Of a DNA stretch of 62,885 bases, positions 48,853 through 57,004 are shown in pieces. How positions within the stretch are numbered: the first letter of the stretch is position 1; every line of letters starts with the position of its first letter. The DNA is from Clostridiaceae bacterium. Its GTDB lineage: Bacteria; Bacillota; Clostridia; Oscillospirales; Acutalibacteraceae. Under the pieces are notes generated by a model, which saw only the letters and a program-made list of their open reading frames with translations, did not search any database and was not told the DNA's origin. The stretch is from assembly GCA_021769555.1 (NCBI GenBank), contig JAETSR010000012.1:1-62885 (forward strand), written 5' to 3'. Made by a program: the position numbers and the translations under genes.

Positions 48853-49392
48853 TTATCTTATCAGTGACTTGAATTGTCTGTCCGTCATAACTCCGCTCAC
48901 AAGCTCCCACAGCCGTTCCCGGGCATTATCCGCCGGGGCTATGGCCGGAGCCTGCCGCTCCCACTCCCCCGCCGTGCAGTACAGCAGTTCCGACCAGTTC
49001 TCGCTGAGCTTTCGCCCGCTGGCTATAGCCGTGACGTACAGGTTCAAAAGCAGAAAGTCCATCCCCGCCCGGAAGTCCTTACTCTCCATGGCGCAGGCGC
49101 TTTTCAGGAACGCCGCGTCCGCTCCCGGGTTCTCCCCGATAACGCCGTAGAGCTCCCGGGCCGGGCCGCTCATGGGCCTTTGGGGCCGGAGAGCCTTTAT
49201 AAGATAGTACGCCTCGGGGGACAGATAGGCCGTGCGCTTTTTGTAGGCCTTGGAGTAGAACGCAAGGTGCGCGTCTATCAGCCCCATGGCGTCGCCCCAG
49301 GTACAGCCGATGTCCTCAAGGGCCGGTAAATCGGGGTTCCGGTTGCAGAGCAAAATGCCGTTTTGGGTGAGCCAAGCCCGCATATCGCCCAT
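48853..49392 (-). CDS. Hypothetical protein between ruvA and ruvB
   Basis: 179 residues from ATG at 49392, immediately at the ruvA stop and eight bases behind GGGAGC. Opens [20 protein letters not shown]; includes [20 protein letters not shown] then [20 protein letters not shown]. It weakly recalls AlkZ-related clostridial proteins but no catalytic motif is visible. Translationally linked to ruvA. Confidence 0.68.
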   Translation of the reverse strand: MGDMRAWLTQNGILLCNRNPDLPALEDIGCTWGDAMGLIDAHLAFYSKAYKKRTAYLSPEAYYLIKALRPQRPMSGPARELYGVIGENPGADAAFLKSACAMESKDFRAGMDFLLLNLYVTAIASGRKLSENWSELLYCTAGEWERQAPAIAPADNARERLWELVSGVMTDRQFKSLIR

Positions 49393-49393
49393 A

Positions 49394-49996
49394 TTATCTG
49401 CTCCCAAAGGACTTCAGCGCCAGCCTGATAAGCTCCTCCGCGGGCAGCGAGCTGTCCAGCCTCCCCACAGCCGCCGCGGCCTCCGAGGGCGAGTACCCCA
49501 GGGTGACTAAAGCCTCCGCGGCCTGAGCGGCGTTCCCGGCGGCTGAGGGTCCCCCGGGCTCTATGCCGCCGAGGTCCGTACCGGCGAAGCTCAGGCCCTT
49601 CACCTTGTCCTTGAGCTCAAGCACTATCCGCTGGGCCAATTTAGCCCCCACGCCGTTTGCTTTGGTGAAGCGCTTTGCGTCCCCGGCGGCGGCGGCGAGG
49701 GCCACATCCTCGGGGGCCATTTCCGAGAGTATGGCGAGGGCCGCCTTTGGCCCCACGCCGCTTATGGCCGTTAAGAGCTTATAGCAGTTCAGCTCCCCTA
49801 AGGTGTAGAAGCCGTACAGGTCAAGGGCGTCCTCCCGCACGTTTAAGTAGGTGTAAAGCGTGGCCTTGCTCCCGGTCCTCGGCAGGGCCCGGAGCGTGCC
49901 CATGGAAGTGAGGCACTTGAAGGCAACGCCCCCCACGTCGATTACTGCCACCCCCGGCTCCGTATGGGACAAAGTCCCTGTGAGGCTATAGAACAT
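49394..49996 (-). CDS. ruvA: Holliday junction branch migration protein RuvA
   Basis: 200 residues. Opens MFYSLTGTLSHTEPGVAVID. The two HhH motifs are present: LLTAISGVGPKAALAILSEM near 72-91 and FTKANGVGAKLAQRIVLELK near 109. The C-terminal third domain (ALVTLGYSPSEAAAAVGRLD) that contacts RuvB is intact. The start overlaps the ruvC end. Confidence 0.96.
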   Translation of the reverse strand: MFYSLTGTLSHTEPGVAVIDVGGVAFKCLTSMGTLRALPRTGSKATLYTYLNVREDALDLYGFYTLGELNCYKLLTAISGVGPKAALAILSEMAPEDVALAAAAGDAKRFTKANGVGAKLAQRIVLELKDKVKGLSFAGTDLGGIEPGGPSAAGNAAQAAEALVTLGYSPSEAAAAVGRLDSSLPAEELIRLALKSFGSR

Positions 49997-50510
49997 TGCT
50001 TATCCCTCCGTTTATCTTTATGAGTTTCCTGCGCACGTTTGAGCCCGCCGCCTGCCCGTGGCAGATTGCAAGGGCCAGGGCGTCGGCGGCGTCGTCGGGC
50101 TTTGGTATGCCCGGAAGCTTCAAAAGCTTGGCCGTCATTTCCTGGACCTGGTGCTTCTGGGCCTTGCCGTAGCCTGTTACCGCCTGCTTAACCTGCATGG
50201 GGGTGTACTCAAAGAGGGGTATCCCCGCCTTCGCCAGGGTCAGCAGTATCACCCCTCTGGCCTCGGCCACCCCAATGCCAGTGGTCTTGTTATTCAGAAA
50301 GTACAGCTTCTCCACCGCCGCCGCCTGGGGCCTAAGGTTTTCTATGAGCTCTGTCATGCCCTCGTAAATTTCCAGAAGGCGCAGGCCGAAGTCGTCCCCG
50401 GCCTTAGTAGTGACGGCGCCGTACTCTATGGTCTCGTAGCGGCCCGCCGCCGCCCTCACGGCCCCGTAGCCCACTATGGCGTAGCCGGGGTCGATTCCCA
50501 AAATGCGCAT
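49986..50510 (-). CDS. ruvC: Holliday junction resolvase RuvC
   Basis: 174 residues from ATG at 50510 behind GAGGGAGAG. Catalytic acidic residues: first Asp in ILGIDPGYAIVGYG, Glu in AAAVEKLYFLNNKT, and the C-terminal pair in KPDDAADALALAICH. Cleaves Holliday junctions with the RuvAB complex. Overlaps ruvA by 11 bases. Confidence 0.97.
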   Translation of the reverse strand: MRILGIDPGYAIVGYGAVRAAAGRYETIEYGAVTTKAGDDFGLRLLEIYEGMTELIENLRPQAAAVEKLYFLNNKTTGIGVAEARGVILLTLAKAGIPLFEYTPMQVKQAVTGYGKAQKHQVQEMTAKLLKLPGIPKPDDAADALALAICHGQAAGSNVRRKLIKINGGISNVL

Positions 50511-50595
50511 ATCTCTCTCCCTCAAAAAATAGCTTATCTTGTATTATACCACAATACCCGCCCCGGGGGAAGTCTTTTTTAAATACTTCATGCCA

Positions 50596-50623
50596 TTGAC
50601 ACGGCCCGGCAAAATAGTATAAT
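50596..50623 (+). promoter_or_regulatory. Promoter of the YfbR-like gene
   Basis: TTGACA 50596-50601 and TATAAT 50618-50623, spacer 16. Confidence 0.7.
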
Positions 50624-50662
50624 AGTAAAGGCAGTAAACTCAGAAAGCAAAGGAGCCTTGCA

Positions 50663-51310
50663 ATGTATCACTTTTTCGCCATGCTCTCCCGCATGAAGTA
50701 TATAAACCGCTGGGGGCTTATGCGCAATACCCGCAGCGAAAACCTCTCCGAGCACTCCTTGGAGACGGCAATAATCGCCCACGCCCTGGCGGTCATAGGC
50801 AATACCCGCTTCGGCAAAAGCTTCGACCCCCAGCGCGCCGCCGCCCTCGCCCTTCTCCACGACGCCTCGGAGATTATCACCGGGGACATGCCCACCCCTG
50901 TGAAATACCACTCCGAGGAGATTAGGAAGGCCTACGCCGAGGTGGAGGACCTGGCGGTTGAGCGCCTTGTGCTCATGCTCCCCGAGGAGCTCAGGCCATA
51001 CTACAGGGAGCTTATGACCATGGGCTCCCCGGGCGACGAGGACCTCAGGCCCCTCATAAAGGCCGCGGACAGGATATCCGCGGTGATAAAGTGCATGGAG
51101 GAGCGCCTGAGCGGCAATCTCGACTTCCGGGAGGCCGAGAGGAGCACCATGGAGCTCCTCTCAGAGATGGACCTGCCCGAGGCAAAATACTTTATTGAGG
51201 AGTTCCTCCCAAGCTACGGCCTGACCCTGGACGAGCAGAACTACTCCACCACCGCCGGGGTGAAGGTCTCCGACAGCTCTCAGATGTTCTTCTCCGGGGC
51301 TCTGAAATAA
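50663..51310 (+). CDS. 5'-deoxynucleotidase (YfbR-like, HD domain)
   Basis: 215 residues. HD phosphohydrolase: SENLSEHSLETAIIAHALAV near 26-45, HD pair ALLHDASEIITGDMPTPVKY near 65-84, then AADRISAVIKCMEERL near 133. YfbR removes the 5' phosphate from deoxynucleoside monophosphates. Ribosome site AAGGAGC. dusB follows after 11 bases, so the two probably form an operon. Confidence 0.9.
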   Translation: MYHFFAMLSRMKYINRWGLMRNTRSENLSEHSLETAIIAHALAVIGNTRFGKSFDPQRAAALALLHDASEIITGDMPTPVKYHSEEIRKAYAEVEDLAVERLVLMLPEELRPYYRELMTMGSPGDEDLRPLIKAADRISAVIKCMEERLSGNLDFREAERSTMELLSEMDLPEAKYFIEEFLPSYGLTLDEQNYSTTAGVKVSDSSQMFFSGALK

Positions 51311-51321
51311 GGAGGCCCAAA

Positions 51322-52296
51322 ATGAAAATAGGAGACTTAGAGATAAAAGGCCCCGCGGCCCTTGCCCCCATGGCCGGGGTCACCGACGCGGCATACAGGC
51401 GCGTATGCAGTGACATCGGCGCGGCCTATACCGTCACCGAGATGATAAGCTCCCGGGCCCTGGATTTTTCCGACCGCAAGAGCATGGAGCTTGCGGACCT
51501 CTCCCACGACGAGGGGCCGGTGTTCATCCAGCTTTTCGGGGACGACCCCGCCTGCATGGGCCGGGCCGCCGAGAGGATGGCCGCCCTCTCCCCGGCGGGC
51601 CTGGATATAAACATGGGCTGCCCGGTGCCCAAGATAGTGGGCTCCGGCGCGGGCAGCGCCCTTATGAAGGACCCGGAGAAGTGCGGGGAGATAGTAAGCG
51701 CTGTGAAAAAAGCCGGACTGCCTGTGACCGTAAAGATTCGCGCCGGCTGGGACAGCGGACATGTAAACGCCGTGGAGGTTGCACGGATATGTGAACAGGC
51801 CGGGGCCGGCGCCATAGCCGTACACGCCCGCACCCGGGAGCAGTTCTACTCAGGGGAGGCCGACTGGTCAATTATAAAGGCAGTGAAGGACGCTGTGAGT
51901 ATCCCCGTAATAGGCAACGGCGACGTTACGGACCCGCTTGCCGCAAGCCGTATGCTCTCTGAGACCGGCTGCGATATGCTTATGGTGGGCCGGGCGGCCC
52001 TTGGGAACCCCTGGGTTTTCCGGAATATCAACGCCCATATAGGGGACCTGAGCCTTATTATGCCGCCCCCGCCCCTTTCTCAGCGGCTTCTCACCATGCG
52101 CAGGCATATCGCCCTCATGTGCGAATATAAGGCCGAGCGCAGGGCTGTGCTCGAGGCCCGCAAGCATGTGGGGTGGTACTTGAAGGGTATGCGCGGGGCC
52201 GCGGAGTTTCGCAGGCGGGCGGGGGAGCTCTGTACGCTTGAGGACCTGGACAGGCTTATTCAGGATGTGTACAGGGCTTCTTTGGAGCATGAATAA
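51322..52296 (+). CDS. dusB: tRNA-dihydrouridine synthase (DusB-like)
   Basis: 324 residues. FMN enzyme that reduces uridines in the tRNA D-loop. LAPMAGVTDAAYRRVCSDIG near 14, catalytic-Cys motif DINMGCPVPKIVGSGAGSAL near 95-114, VTVKIRAGWD, GAIAVHARTREQFYSGEADW, and FMN-phosphate site VIGNGDVTDP. Ends followed by the short RNA at 52348. Confidence 0.93.
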   Translation: MKIGDLEIKGPAALAPMAGVTDAAYRRVCSDIGAAYTVTEMISSRALDFSDRKSMELADLSHDEGPVFIQLFGDDPACMGRAAERMAALSPAGLDINMGCPVPKIVGSGAGSALMKDPEKCGEIVSAVKKAGLPVTVKIRAGWDSGHVNAVEVARICEQAGAGAIAVHARTREQFYSGEADWSIIKAVKDAVSIPVIGNGDVTDPLAASRMLSETGCDMLMVGRAALGNPWVFRNINAHIGDLSLIMPPPPLSQRLLTMRRHIALMCEYKAERRAVLEARKHVGWYLKGMRGAAEFRRRAGELCTLEDLDRLIQDVYRASLEHE

Positions 52297-52347
52297 ATTG
52301 CCAAAATTATCCTTGCATTTTCACTCTGTATATGTTAGAATATATCT

Positions 52348-52395
52348 GTAAAGCGCAAGGCTTCACCCCGGAGACGGCACTCCGGGGTTTCTTTG
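52348..52395 (+). ncRNA. Orphan antitoxin-like short RNA upstream of polA
   Basis: Promoter TTGCAT 52313-52318, TAGAAT 52336-52341, spacer 17. The RNA of about 45 bases ends in CCCCGGAG (52366-52373) / CTCCGGGG (52380-52387) and TTTCTTTG, the same core as the P-locus antitoxin terminators. It contains GCTTCACCCC, exactly complementary to the ribosome-site region of the P2 peptide mRNA (GGGGTGAAGC, 4466-4475 on the minus strand). No peptide gene is opposite it. It may be a relic or a trans-acting copy, or simply a stray promoter with a terminator. Confidence 0.4.
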
Positions 52396-52423
52396 TATAG
52401 TTACTATTACTATTATTTTTATT

Positions 52424-52494
52424 TTTGCCTTCGGCAAAGACTCAGGGGCGCTGCCCCCGAACCCCTGCAAGGTGCCTAACGCACCTTGACCGCG
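52424..52494. repeat. Three-hairpin intergenic cassette, copy 2
   Basis: TTTGCCTTCGGCAAAG, GGGGCGCTGCCCC and CAAGGTGCCTAACGCACCTTG. Nearly identical to 17843-17914 in the same strand orientation. It ends 26 bases before the polA start, so it would lie in the polA 5' untranslated RNA. Confidence 0.85.
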
Positions 52495-52519
52495 CAATTT
52501 TTCCAAAGGAGTACCTCTC

Positions 52520-55087
52520 ATGAAACTTTTAGTTTTGGACGGCAACAGCATCCTCAACCGCGCCTTCTTCGGTATTAAGCTCCTCTCCACCAAATCCGGC
52601 GACTTCACCAACGGTATCTACGGCTTCCTCACCATGTTCCGCAAAATCTACGACGAGACAAGCCCCGACGCCGTGGCCATCGCCTTCGACATGCGCGCCC
52701 CCACCTTCCGCCACAAGCAGTACGCCGGATACAAGTCCAACCGCAAGGGTATGCCCCCCGAGCTCGCCCAGCAGCTCCCCGTTTTACAGCAGCTTCTCCA
52801 GGACCTCGGCTACCGCATTGTCACCTGCGAGGGCTGGGAGGCCGACGACATCCTCGGCACCCTCTCAGCCGTATGCGAGCGGGAGGGCAGCTCCTGCGTC
52901 ATAGCCACCGGCGACAGGGACAGCCTGCAGCTTGTCTCCCCCGCCACCACCATACGCCTTATGAGCACCAAGTTCGGCCAGCCCCAGGTGACAGTCTACG
53001 ATGAGGCGAAGATAATGGAGGAGTACGGCGTTACCCCCCGGCAGATGATTGACCTCAAGGCCATCCAGGGGGACAGCTCCGACTGCATTCCGGGGGTTGC
53101 TGGCATAGGCCCCAAGGGCGCGGGGGAGCTGGTGCAGAAGTACGGTTCTCTTGAGAACATCTACAAGAGCCTTGACGACCCGGAGATAAAGCCCGCCGCC
53201 CGCAAGAAGCTTGAGGCTTCAAGGGACAACGCCTTTATGAGCTACGAGCTGGGCACCATACGCCGGGACGCGCCCATTGAGACGGAGCTCTCAAAATATG
53301 TCCCCACGTCCGGCGACCCCCAGAGCGCCGGGAGCACCATGGTGCGCCTTGAGCTCTTCTCCCTCATAGAGAAGTTCGGCCTCACCGCCGCCCCGGCGCG
53401 GGAGGCCTCAGCCGCCGCGGGCAGGCCCGAGGTGATAGAGCTCGCCGACGGCGCTCCAATGCTGGCCCGCTTAGAGGACGCGGGGGAGGCGTATTTCTAC
53501 TGCCGGTGGGACGAGTCCGGAAAGCTTGAATCCCTCGTCTTCGCCCACAAGGATATCCTCTGGCGGGTAACCCCGGACGACGCTTTTCTCCTGGCCTTCT
53601 TCACGAACCCGCTCATCAAAAAGCACACCCATGACATCAAGCCCCTGCACCGGCTGGCCCTCAGCATGGGCTGCAAAATAGAGTCCGTCTCACTGGACAC
53701 GGCTCTGGCGGCGTACCTTCTGAACCCCTCGGCCTCGGAGTACGATGTGCCGAGGCTCGCGGCGGAGTACTCTGTGCCTCTGACAGACTTCGAGGAAGAG
53801 GAATACAACTGCGGTGCTGTCATGCCCGGCCTGTGCAGGGCTCTTCAAAAGGCCATAGACGGCAACAGCCAGAGGGAGCTGCTTGAAAACATTGAGATAC
53901 CCCTGAGCCTTGTGCTGGCCCAGATGGAGCATATCGGCTTCTATGTGGACAGCAGGAGCATTAAGGAGTACGGCGAGAAGCTCCAAAAAGAGGTGGAGAG
54001 CCTGCATGACTCCATAATAGAGCAGGTGGGCTATGAGTTCAACATCAACTCCCCCAAGCAGCTGGGGGAGGCCCTGTTCGAGAAGCTTGGCCTGCCCCAC
54101 GGAAAGAAGACTAAGTCCGGCTGGTCCACAAGCGCGGACGTGCTTGAGTCCCTTCGGCCCATGGCCCCGGTGGTGGACGAGATACTCCGCTACCGCACGG
54201 TGGCGAAGCTCAAGTCTACCTACTGCGACGGCTTGCTCAAAGTGATAGGCCCGGACGGGCGCATACACTCAAGCTTCAACCAGACCGAGACGCGCACCGG
54301 GCGCATATCCAGCACCGAGCCGAACCTTCAAAACATCCCCGTGCGCACGCCCATCGGCCGGGAGCTCCGCAAGTTCTTCGCCGCCGAGCACGGCGTGCTG
54401 GTGGACGCGGACTACAGCCAGATAGAGCTGCGGGTGCTGGCACATGTGGCCAACGACCCGGCTATGCGGGAGGACTTTCTGCAGGGGCATGATATCCACG
54501 CCTCCACTGCCGCGAGGGTCTTCAATATGCCCCAGGAGCTCATCACCTCACAGCTTCGCAGCAGGGCCAAGGCCGTGAACTTCGGGATAGTTTACGGCAT
54601 AGGGGCCTACTCATTGTCCCAGGACATTGGGGTGAGCGTTAAAGAAGCGGACGCCTATATCAAGGAATATCTCCGGAATTACTCGGGGGTTGACGCCTAT
54701 ATGAAGAACGTGGCCGACAGCGCCCGGGAGCGGGGGTATGTTGAGGACATGTTCGGAAGGAGAAGATACCTTCCGGAGCTCAAGAGCAGCAATTATAATA
54801 TGCGCTCCTTCGGGGAGAGGGTGGCGCGGAATATGCCCATACAGGGGGCGGCGGCGGACATTATCAAGATAGCGATGATAAGGGTGAGCAGGCGGCTTGA
54901 GGCGGAGGGCCTTCGGGCGCGGATGATACTTCAGGTGCACGACGAGCTGATAGTGGAGTGCCCTGAGGACGAGCAGGAGCGGGTAAAGTCCCTTCTCACT
55001 GAGGAAATGGAGCAGGCGGTAAACCTCAGCGTGCCCATGGTGGCCGAGGCAAACGCCGGACGCACCTGGTACGACGCAAAAGGATAA
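52520..55087 (+). CDS. polA: DNA polymerase I
   Basis: 855 residues. The N-terminal 290 residues are the 5'-3' nuclease (VLDGNSILNRAFFG, GWEADDILGTLS, DLKAIQGDSSDCIPGVAGIG). The central domain lacks the acidic D-x-E motif of the proofreading exonuclease, so the 3'-5' activity is probably absent, as in many Firmicutes. The polymerase domain has motif A DADYSQIELRVLAHV, motif B RSRAKAVNFGIVYGIG and motif C QVHDELIVE. Ribosome site AAAGGAG. Role: Okazaki fragment processing and repair. Confidence 0.97.
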   Translation: MKLLVLDGNSILNRAFFGIKLLSTKSGDFTNGIYGFLTMFRKIYDETSPDAVAIAFDMRAPTFRHKQYAGYKSNRKGMPPELAQQLPVLQQLLQDLGYRIVTCEGWEADDILGTLSAVCEREGSSCVIATGDRDSLQLVSPATTIRLMSTKFGQPQVTVYDEAKIMEEYGVTPRQMIDLKAIQGDSSDCIPGVAGIGPKGAGELVQKYGSLENIYKSLDDPEIKPAARKKLEASRDNAFMSYELGTIRRDAPIETELSKYVPTSGDPQSAGSTMVRLELFSLIEKFGLTAAPAREASAAAGRPEVIELADGAPMLARLEDAGEAYFYCRWDESGKLESLVFAHKDILWRVTPDDAFLLAFFTNPLIKKHTHDIKPLHRLALSMGCKIESVSLDTALAAYLLNPSASEYDVPRLAAEYSVPLTDFEEEEYNCGAVMPGLCRALQKAIDGNSQRELLENIEIPLSLVLAQMEHIGFYVDSRSIKEYGEKLQKEVESLHDSIIEQVGYEFNINSPKQLGEALFEKLGLPHGKKTKSGWSTSADVLESLRPMAPVVDEILRYRTVAKLKSTYCDGLLKVIGPDGRIHSSFNQTETRTGRISSTEPNLQNIPVRTPIGRELRKFFAAEHGVLVDADYSQIELRVLAHVANDPAMREDFLQGHDIHASTAARVFNMPQELITSQLRSRAKAVNFGIVYGIGAYSLSQDIGVSVKEADAYIKEYLRNYSGVDAYMKNVADSARERGYVEDMFGRRRYLPELKSSNYNMRSFGERVARNMPIQGAAADIIKIAMIRVSRRLEAEGLRARMILQVHDELIVECPEDEQERVKSLLTEEMEQAVNLSVPMVAEANAGRTWYDAKG

Positions 55088-55089
55088 AA

Positions 55090-55144
55090 AGTTTCGCCCG
55101 CCTTTTCAAAGGCGGCAGGGTGTGGGGCGGCGCCCCACGGCCTC
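55090..55144. repeat. Hairpin cassette, related variant after polA
   Basis: CCGCCTTTTCAAAGGCGG followed by GTGGGGCGGCGCCCCAC. It shares the spacing and the GCAGGGTGTG linker with the other cassettes (the linker appears in reverse orientation). It lies in the gap between polA and tagD. Confidence 0.65.
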
Positions 55145-55168
55145 ACAAACCAGAGAGGAGAATAAACT

Positions 55169-55558
55169 ATGAAACGAGTAATAACCTACGGCACATTCGA
55201 TTTAATCCACTACGGCCACATCAACCTCCTAAAGAGGGCAAAAGAATTGGGCGACTACCTAATAGTCGCCCTGTCAACAGATGAATTTAACTGGAACGAG
55301 AAGCAGAAAAAATGCTACTTCACCTACGAGGAGCGGGAGCGGCTCCTAGAGGCCATCCGCTACGTTGACCTGGTTATCCCCGAGGAAAACTGGGAGCAGA
55401 AGGTCACCGACGTGCAGCTCTACAAGGTGGACACCTTCGTAATAGGGGACGACTGGGAGGGCAAGTTCGACTTCCTAAAGGACTACTGCAACGTAGTCTA
55501 CCTGCCCCGCACCCCCGAAATATCCACCACCCAGATAAAGCAGGACCTGAAAAAGTAA
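55169..55558 (+). CDS. tagD: Glycerol-3-phosphate cytidylyltransferase
   Basis: 129 residues, the usual length. CTP:glycerol-3-phosphate cytidylyltransferase makes CDP-glycerol for wall teichoic acid or related polymers. Motifs: TYGTFDLIHYGHINLLKRAK at 6-25 (HxGH), RYVDLVIPEENWEQK, VIGDDWEGKFD and the ISTTQIK end. Ribosome site AGAGAGGAG. No other tag genes are nearby. Confidence 0.95.
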   Translation: MKRVITYGTFDLIHYGHINLLKRAKELGDYLIVALSTDEFNWNEKQKKCYFTYEERERLLEAIRYVDLVIPEENWEQKVTDVQLYKVDTFVIGDDWEGKFDFLKDYCNVVYLPRTPEISTTQIKQDLKK

Positions 55559-55623
55559 CGTCCCTATTTCAGGCGCACATACATCTGAGGCGAACAAACA
55601 GTTCTCCCGCAGGGCAGGGTCCA

Positions 55624-56424
55624 TCACTTTAAACGAACATACATCTGCGGGGAACTGTCCTTGTCCTTGCGCTCGGACTTTATCTCGAACATGTCAAGAG
55701 AGTCCAGAAACGGCGTGAGCTTCGAGAACCCGAAGTTCCGGACGTCAAAGTCCGGATAGCGCTTTCCGAGGATATTCCCCACCTTGCCGATAAATATCCA
55801 GTCCTCCTCGTCGGAGTTCTCCCTTACAATGCTCCTAAGGGCCTTCCTGATGGTCTTGAGGCTGGTCTTAGGCTCCTCCTTTGGCTCCTCCTTGGCCCTC
55901 GCGGGCTTCTGGGGGGCCTTTTTCTGTACCGCGGGCTTCTTCCTGGCGGCAGGCTTCTGGGGCTCCTCGGGCTCCTCCTCCTCGGCGGCGTGGAGGATGT
56001 CAAGGTACTTGAAGGAGTTGCAGGCGGCGATAAAGGAGTTCGGGGTCTTGCTCTCCCCCATGCCCACCACAATCATGCCCGACTCCCGAAGTCGGGCGGC
56101 GAGCCTTGTAAAGTCGCTGTCTGAGGACACCAGGCAGAAGCCGTCCACGCTGCCTGAATAGAGGATGTCCATGGCATCGATTATCATTGCGGAGTCGGTG
56201 GAGTTTTTCCCGGTGGTATAGCTGTACTGCTGTATGGGCAGCACGGAGTTGTCAAGAAGGGTGCTCTTCCAGGATATCAGCGCCGGGTTGGTCCAGTCGC
56301 CGTATATGCGCTTGTAGGTAGCTATCCCCTCCTTTGAAATCTCGTCCATTATCAGCTTTATATACCTGACGGAAACATTGTCCGCGTCTATGAGCACCGC
56401 GAAGCGGCTGTCGTTATTTGCCAT
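55624..56424 (-). CDS. NYN-domain (LabA/MARF1-type) protein with OST-HTH/LOTUS C-terminus
   Basis: 266 residues. The NYN nuclease fold carries acidic residues in AVLIDADNVSVRYIKLIMDE near 9-28, STDSAMIIDAMDIL near 92, and LVSSDSDFTRLAARLRESG near 117. A Lys/Pro/Ala-rich linker (about 160-185) leads to a C-terminal OST-HTH/LOTUS domain with WIFIGKVGNILGKRYPDFDV. These proteins are candidate RNases or RNA-binding regulators; the target here is unknown. Confidence 0.88.
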   Translation of the reverse strand: MANNDSRFAVLIDADNVSVRYIKLIMDEISKEGIATYKRIYGDWTNPALISWKSTLLDNSVLPIQQYSYTTGKNSTDSAMIIDAMDILYSGSVDGFCLVSSDSDFTRLAARLRESGMIVVGMGESKTPNSFIAACNSFKYLDILHAAEEEEPEEPQKPAARKKPAVQKKAPQKPARAKEEPKEEPKTSLKTIRKALRSIVRENSDEEDWIFIGKVGNILGKRYPDFDVRNFGFSKLTPFLDSLDMFEIKSERKDKDSSPQMYVRLK

Positions 56425-56435
56425 TCATGCCACCC

Positions 56436-56984
56436 TCAGAGCCCTATCTCGTCATGGTTTTCGCGCATACCCATAATGCACTTCTCAATGACTTTGTCTA
56501 TGTCCTGGCCCAGGCGCTCGCAGCCGTCGAGAATTATCCCCCGGTCCACCCCGGCGGCAAATTTCTTGTCCTTGAACTTTTTCTTCACGGACTTCACTTC
56601 CAGGTCCATCACGGACTTTGAGGGGCGCATTATGGCCGTGGCGTTGATGAGCCCGCTCAATTCGTCGATGGTGTAGAGCACCTTCTCCATGTAAAGCTCC
56701 GGCTCGGCGTCGCTCACAAGGCCGTAGCCGTGGCTTATGACGGCGTGTATGAACCCTTCGTCATAGCCCGCCCCCTCAAGTATCTCCACGGCCTTTTTGC
56801 AGTGCTCCTCGGGGTACTTCTCATAGTCCACGTCGTGGAGCAGGCCTACACAGCCCCAGTATTCGGGGTCCTCCCCGGCCTCCTTGGCGTAGTGCCGCAT
56901 GATGGCCTCCACCTGAAGGCCGTGCTTCACCAGGGCCTCGCTCTCGTTATATTCCCTCAAAAGCGCCAGGGCTTTTTCTCTCAT
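56436..56984 (-). CDS. HD-domain phosphohydrolase
   Basis: 182 residues. HD motifs: KHGLQVEAIMRHYAKEAGED near 20-39, CVGLLHDVDYEKYPEEHCKK near 46-65, and HAVISHGYGLVSDAEPELYM near 85. HDIG-type metal enzyme acting on nucleotides; substrate unknown. Confidence 0.87.
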   Translation of the reverse strand: MREKALALLREYNESEALVKHGLQVEAIMRHYAKEAGEDPEYWGCVGLLHDVDYEKYPEEHCKKAVEILEGAGYDEGFIHAVISHGYGLVSDAEPELYMEKVLYTIDELSGLINATAIMRPSKSVMDLEVKSVKKKFKDKKFAAGVDRGIILDGCERLGQDIDKVIEKCIMGMRENHDEIGL

Positions 56985-57004
56985 ATTATCAACCTCTTTT
57001 TTTA

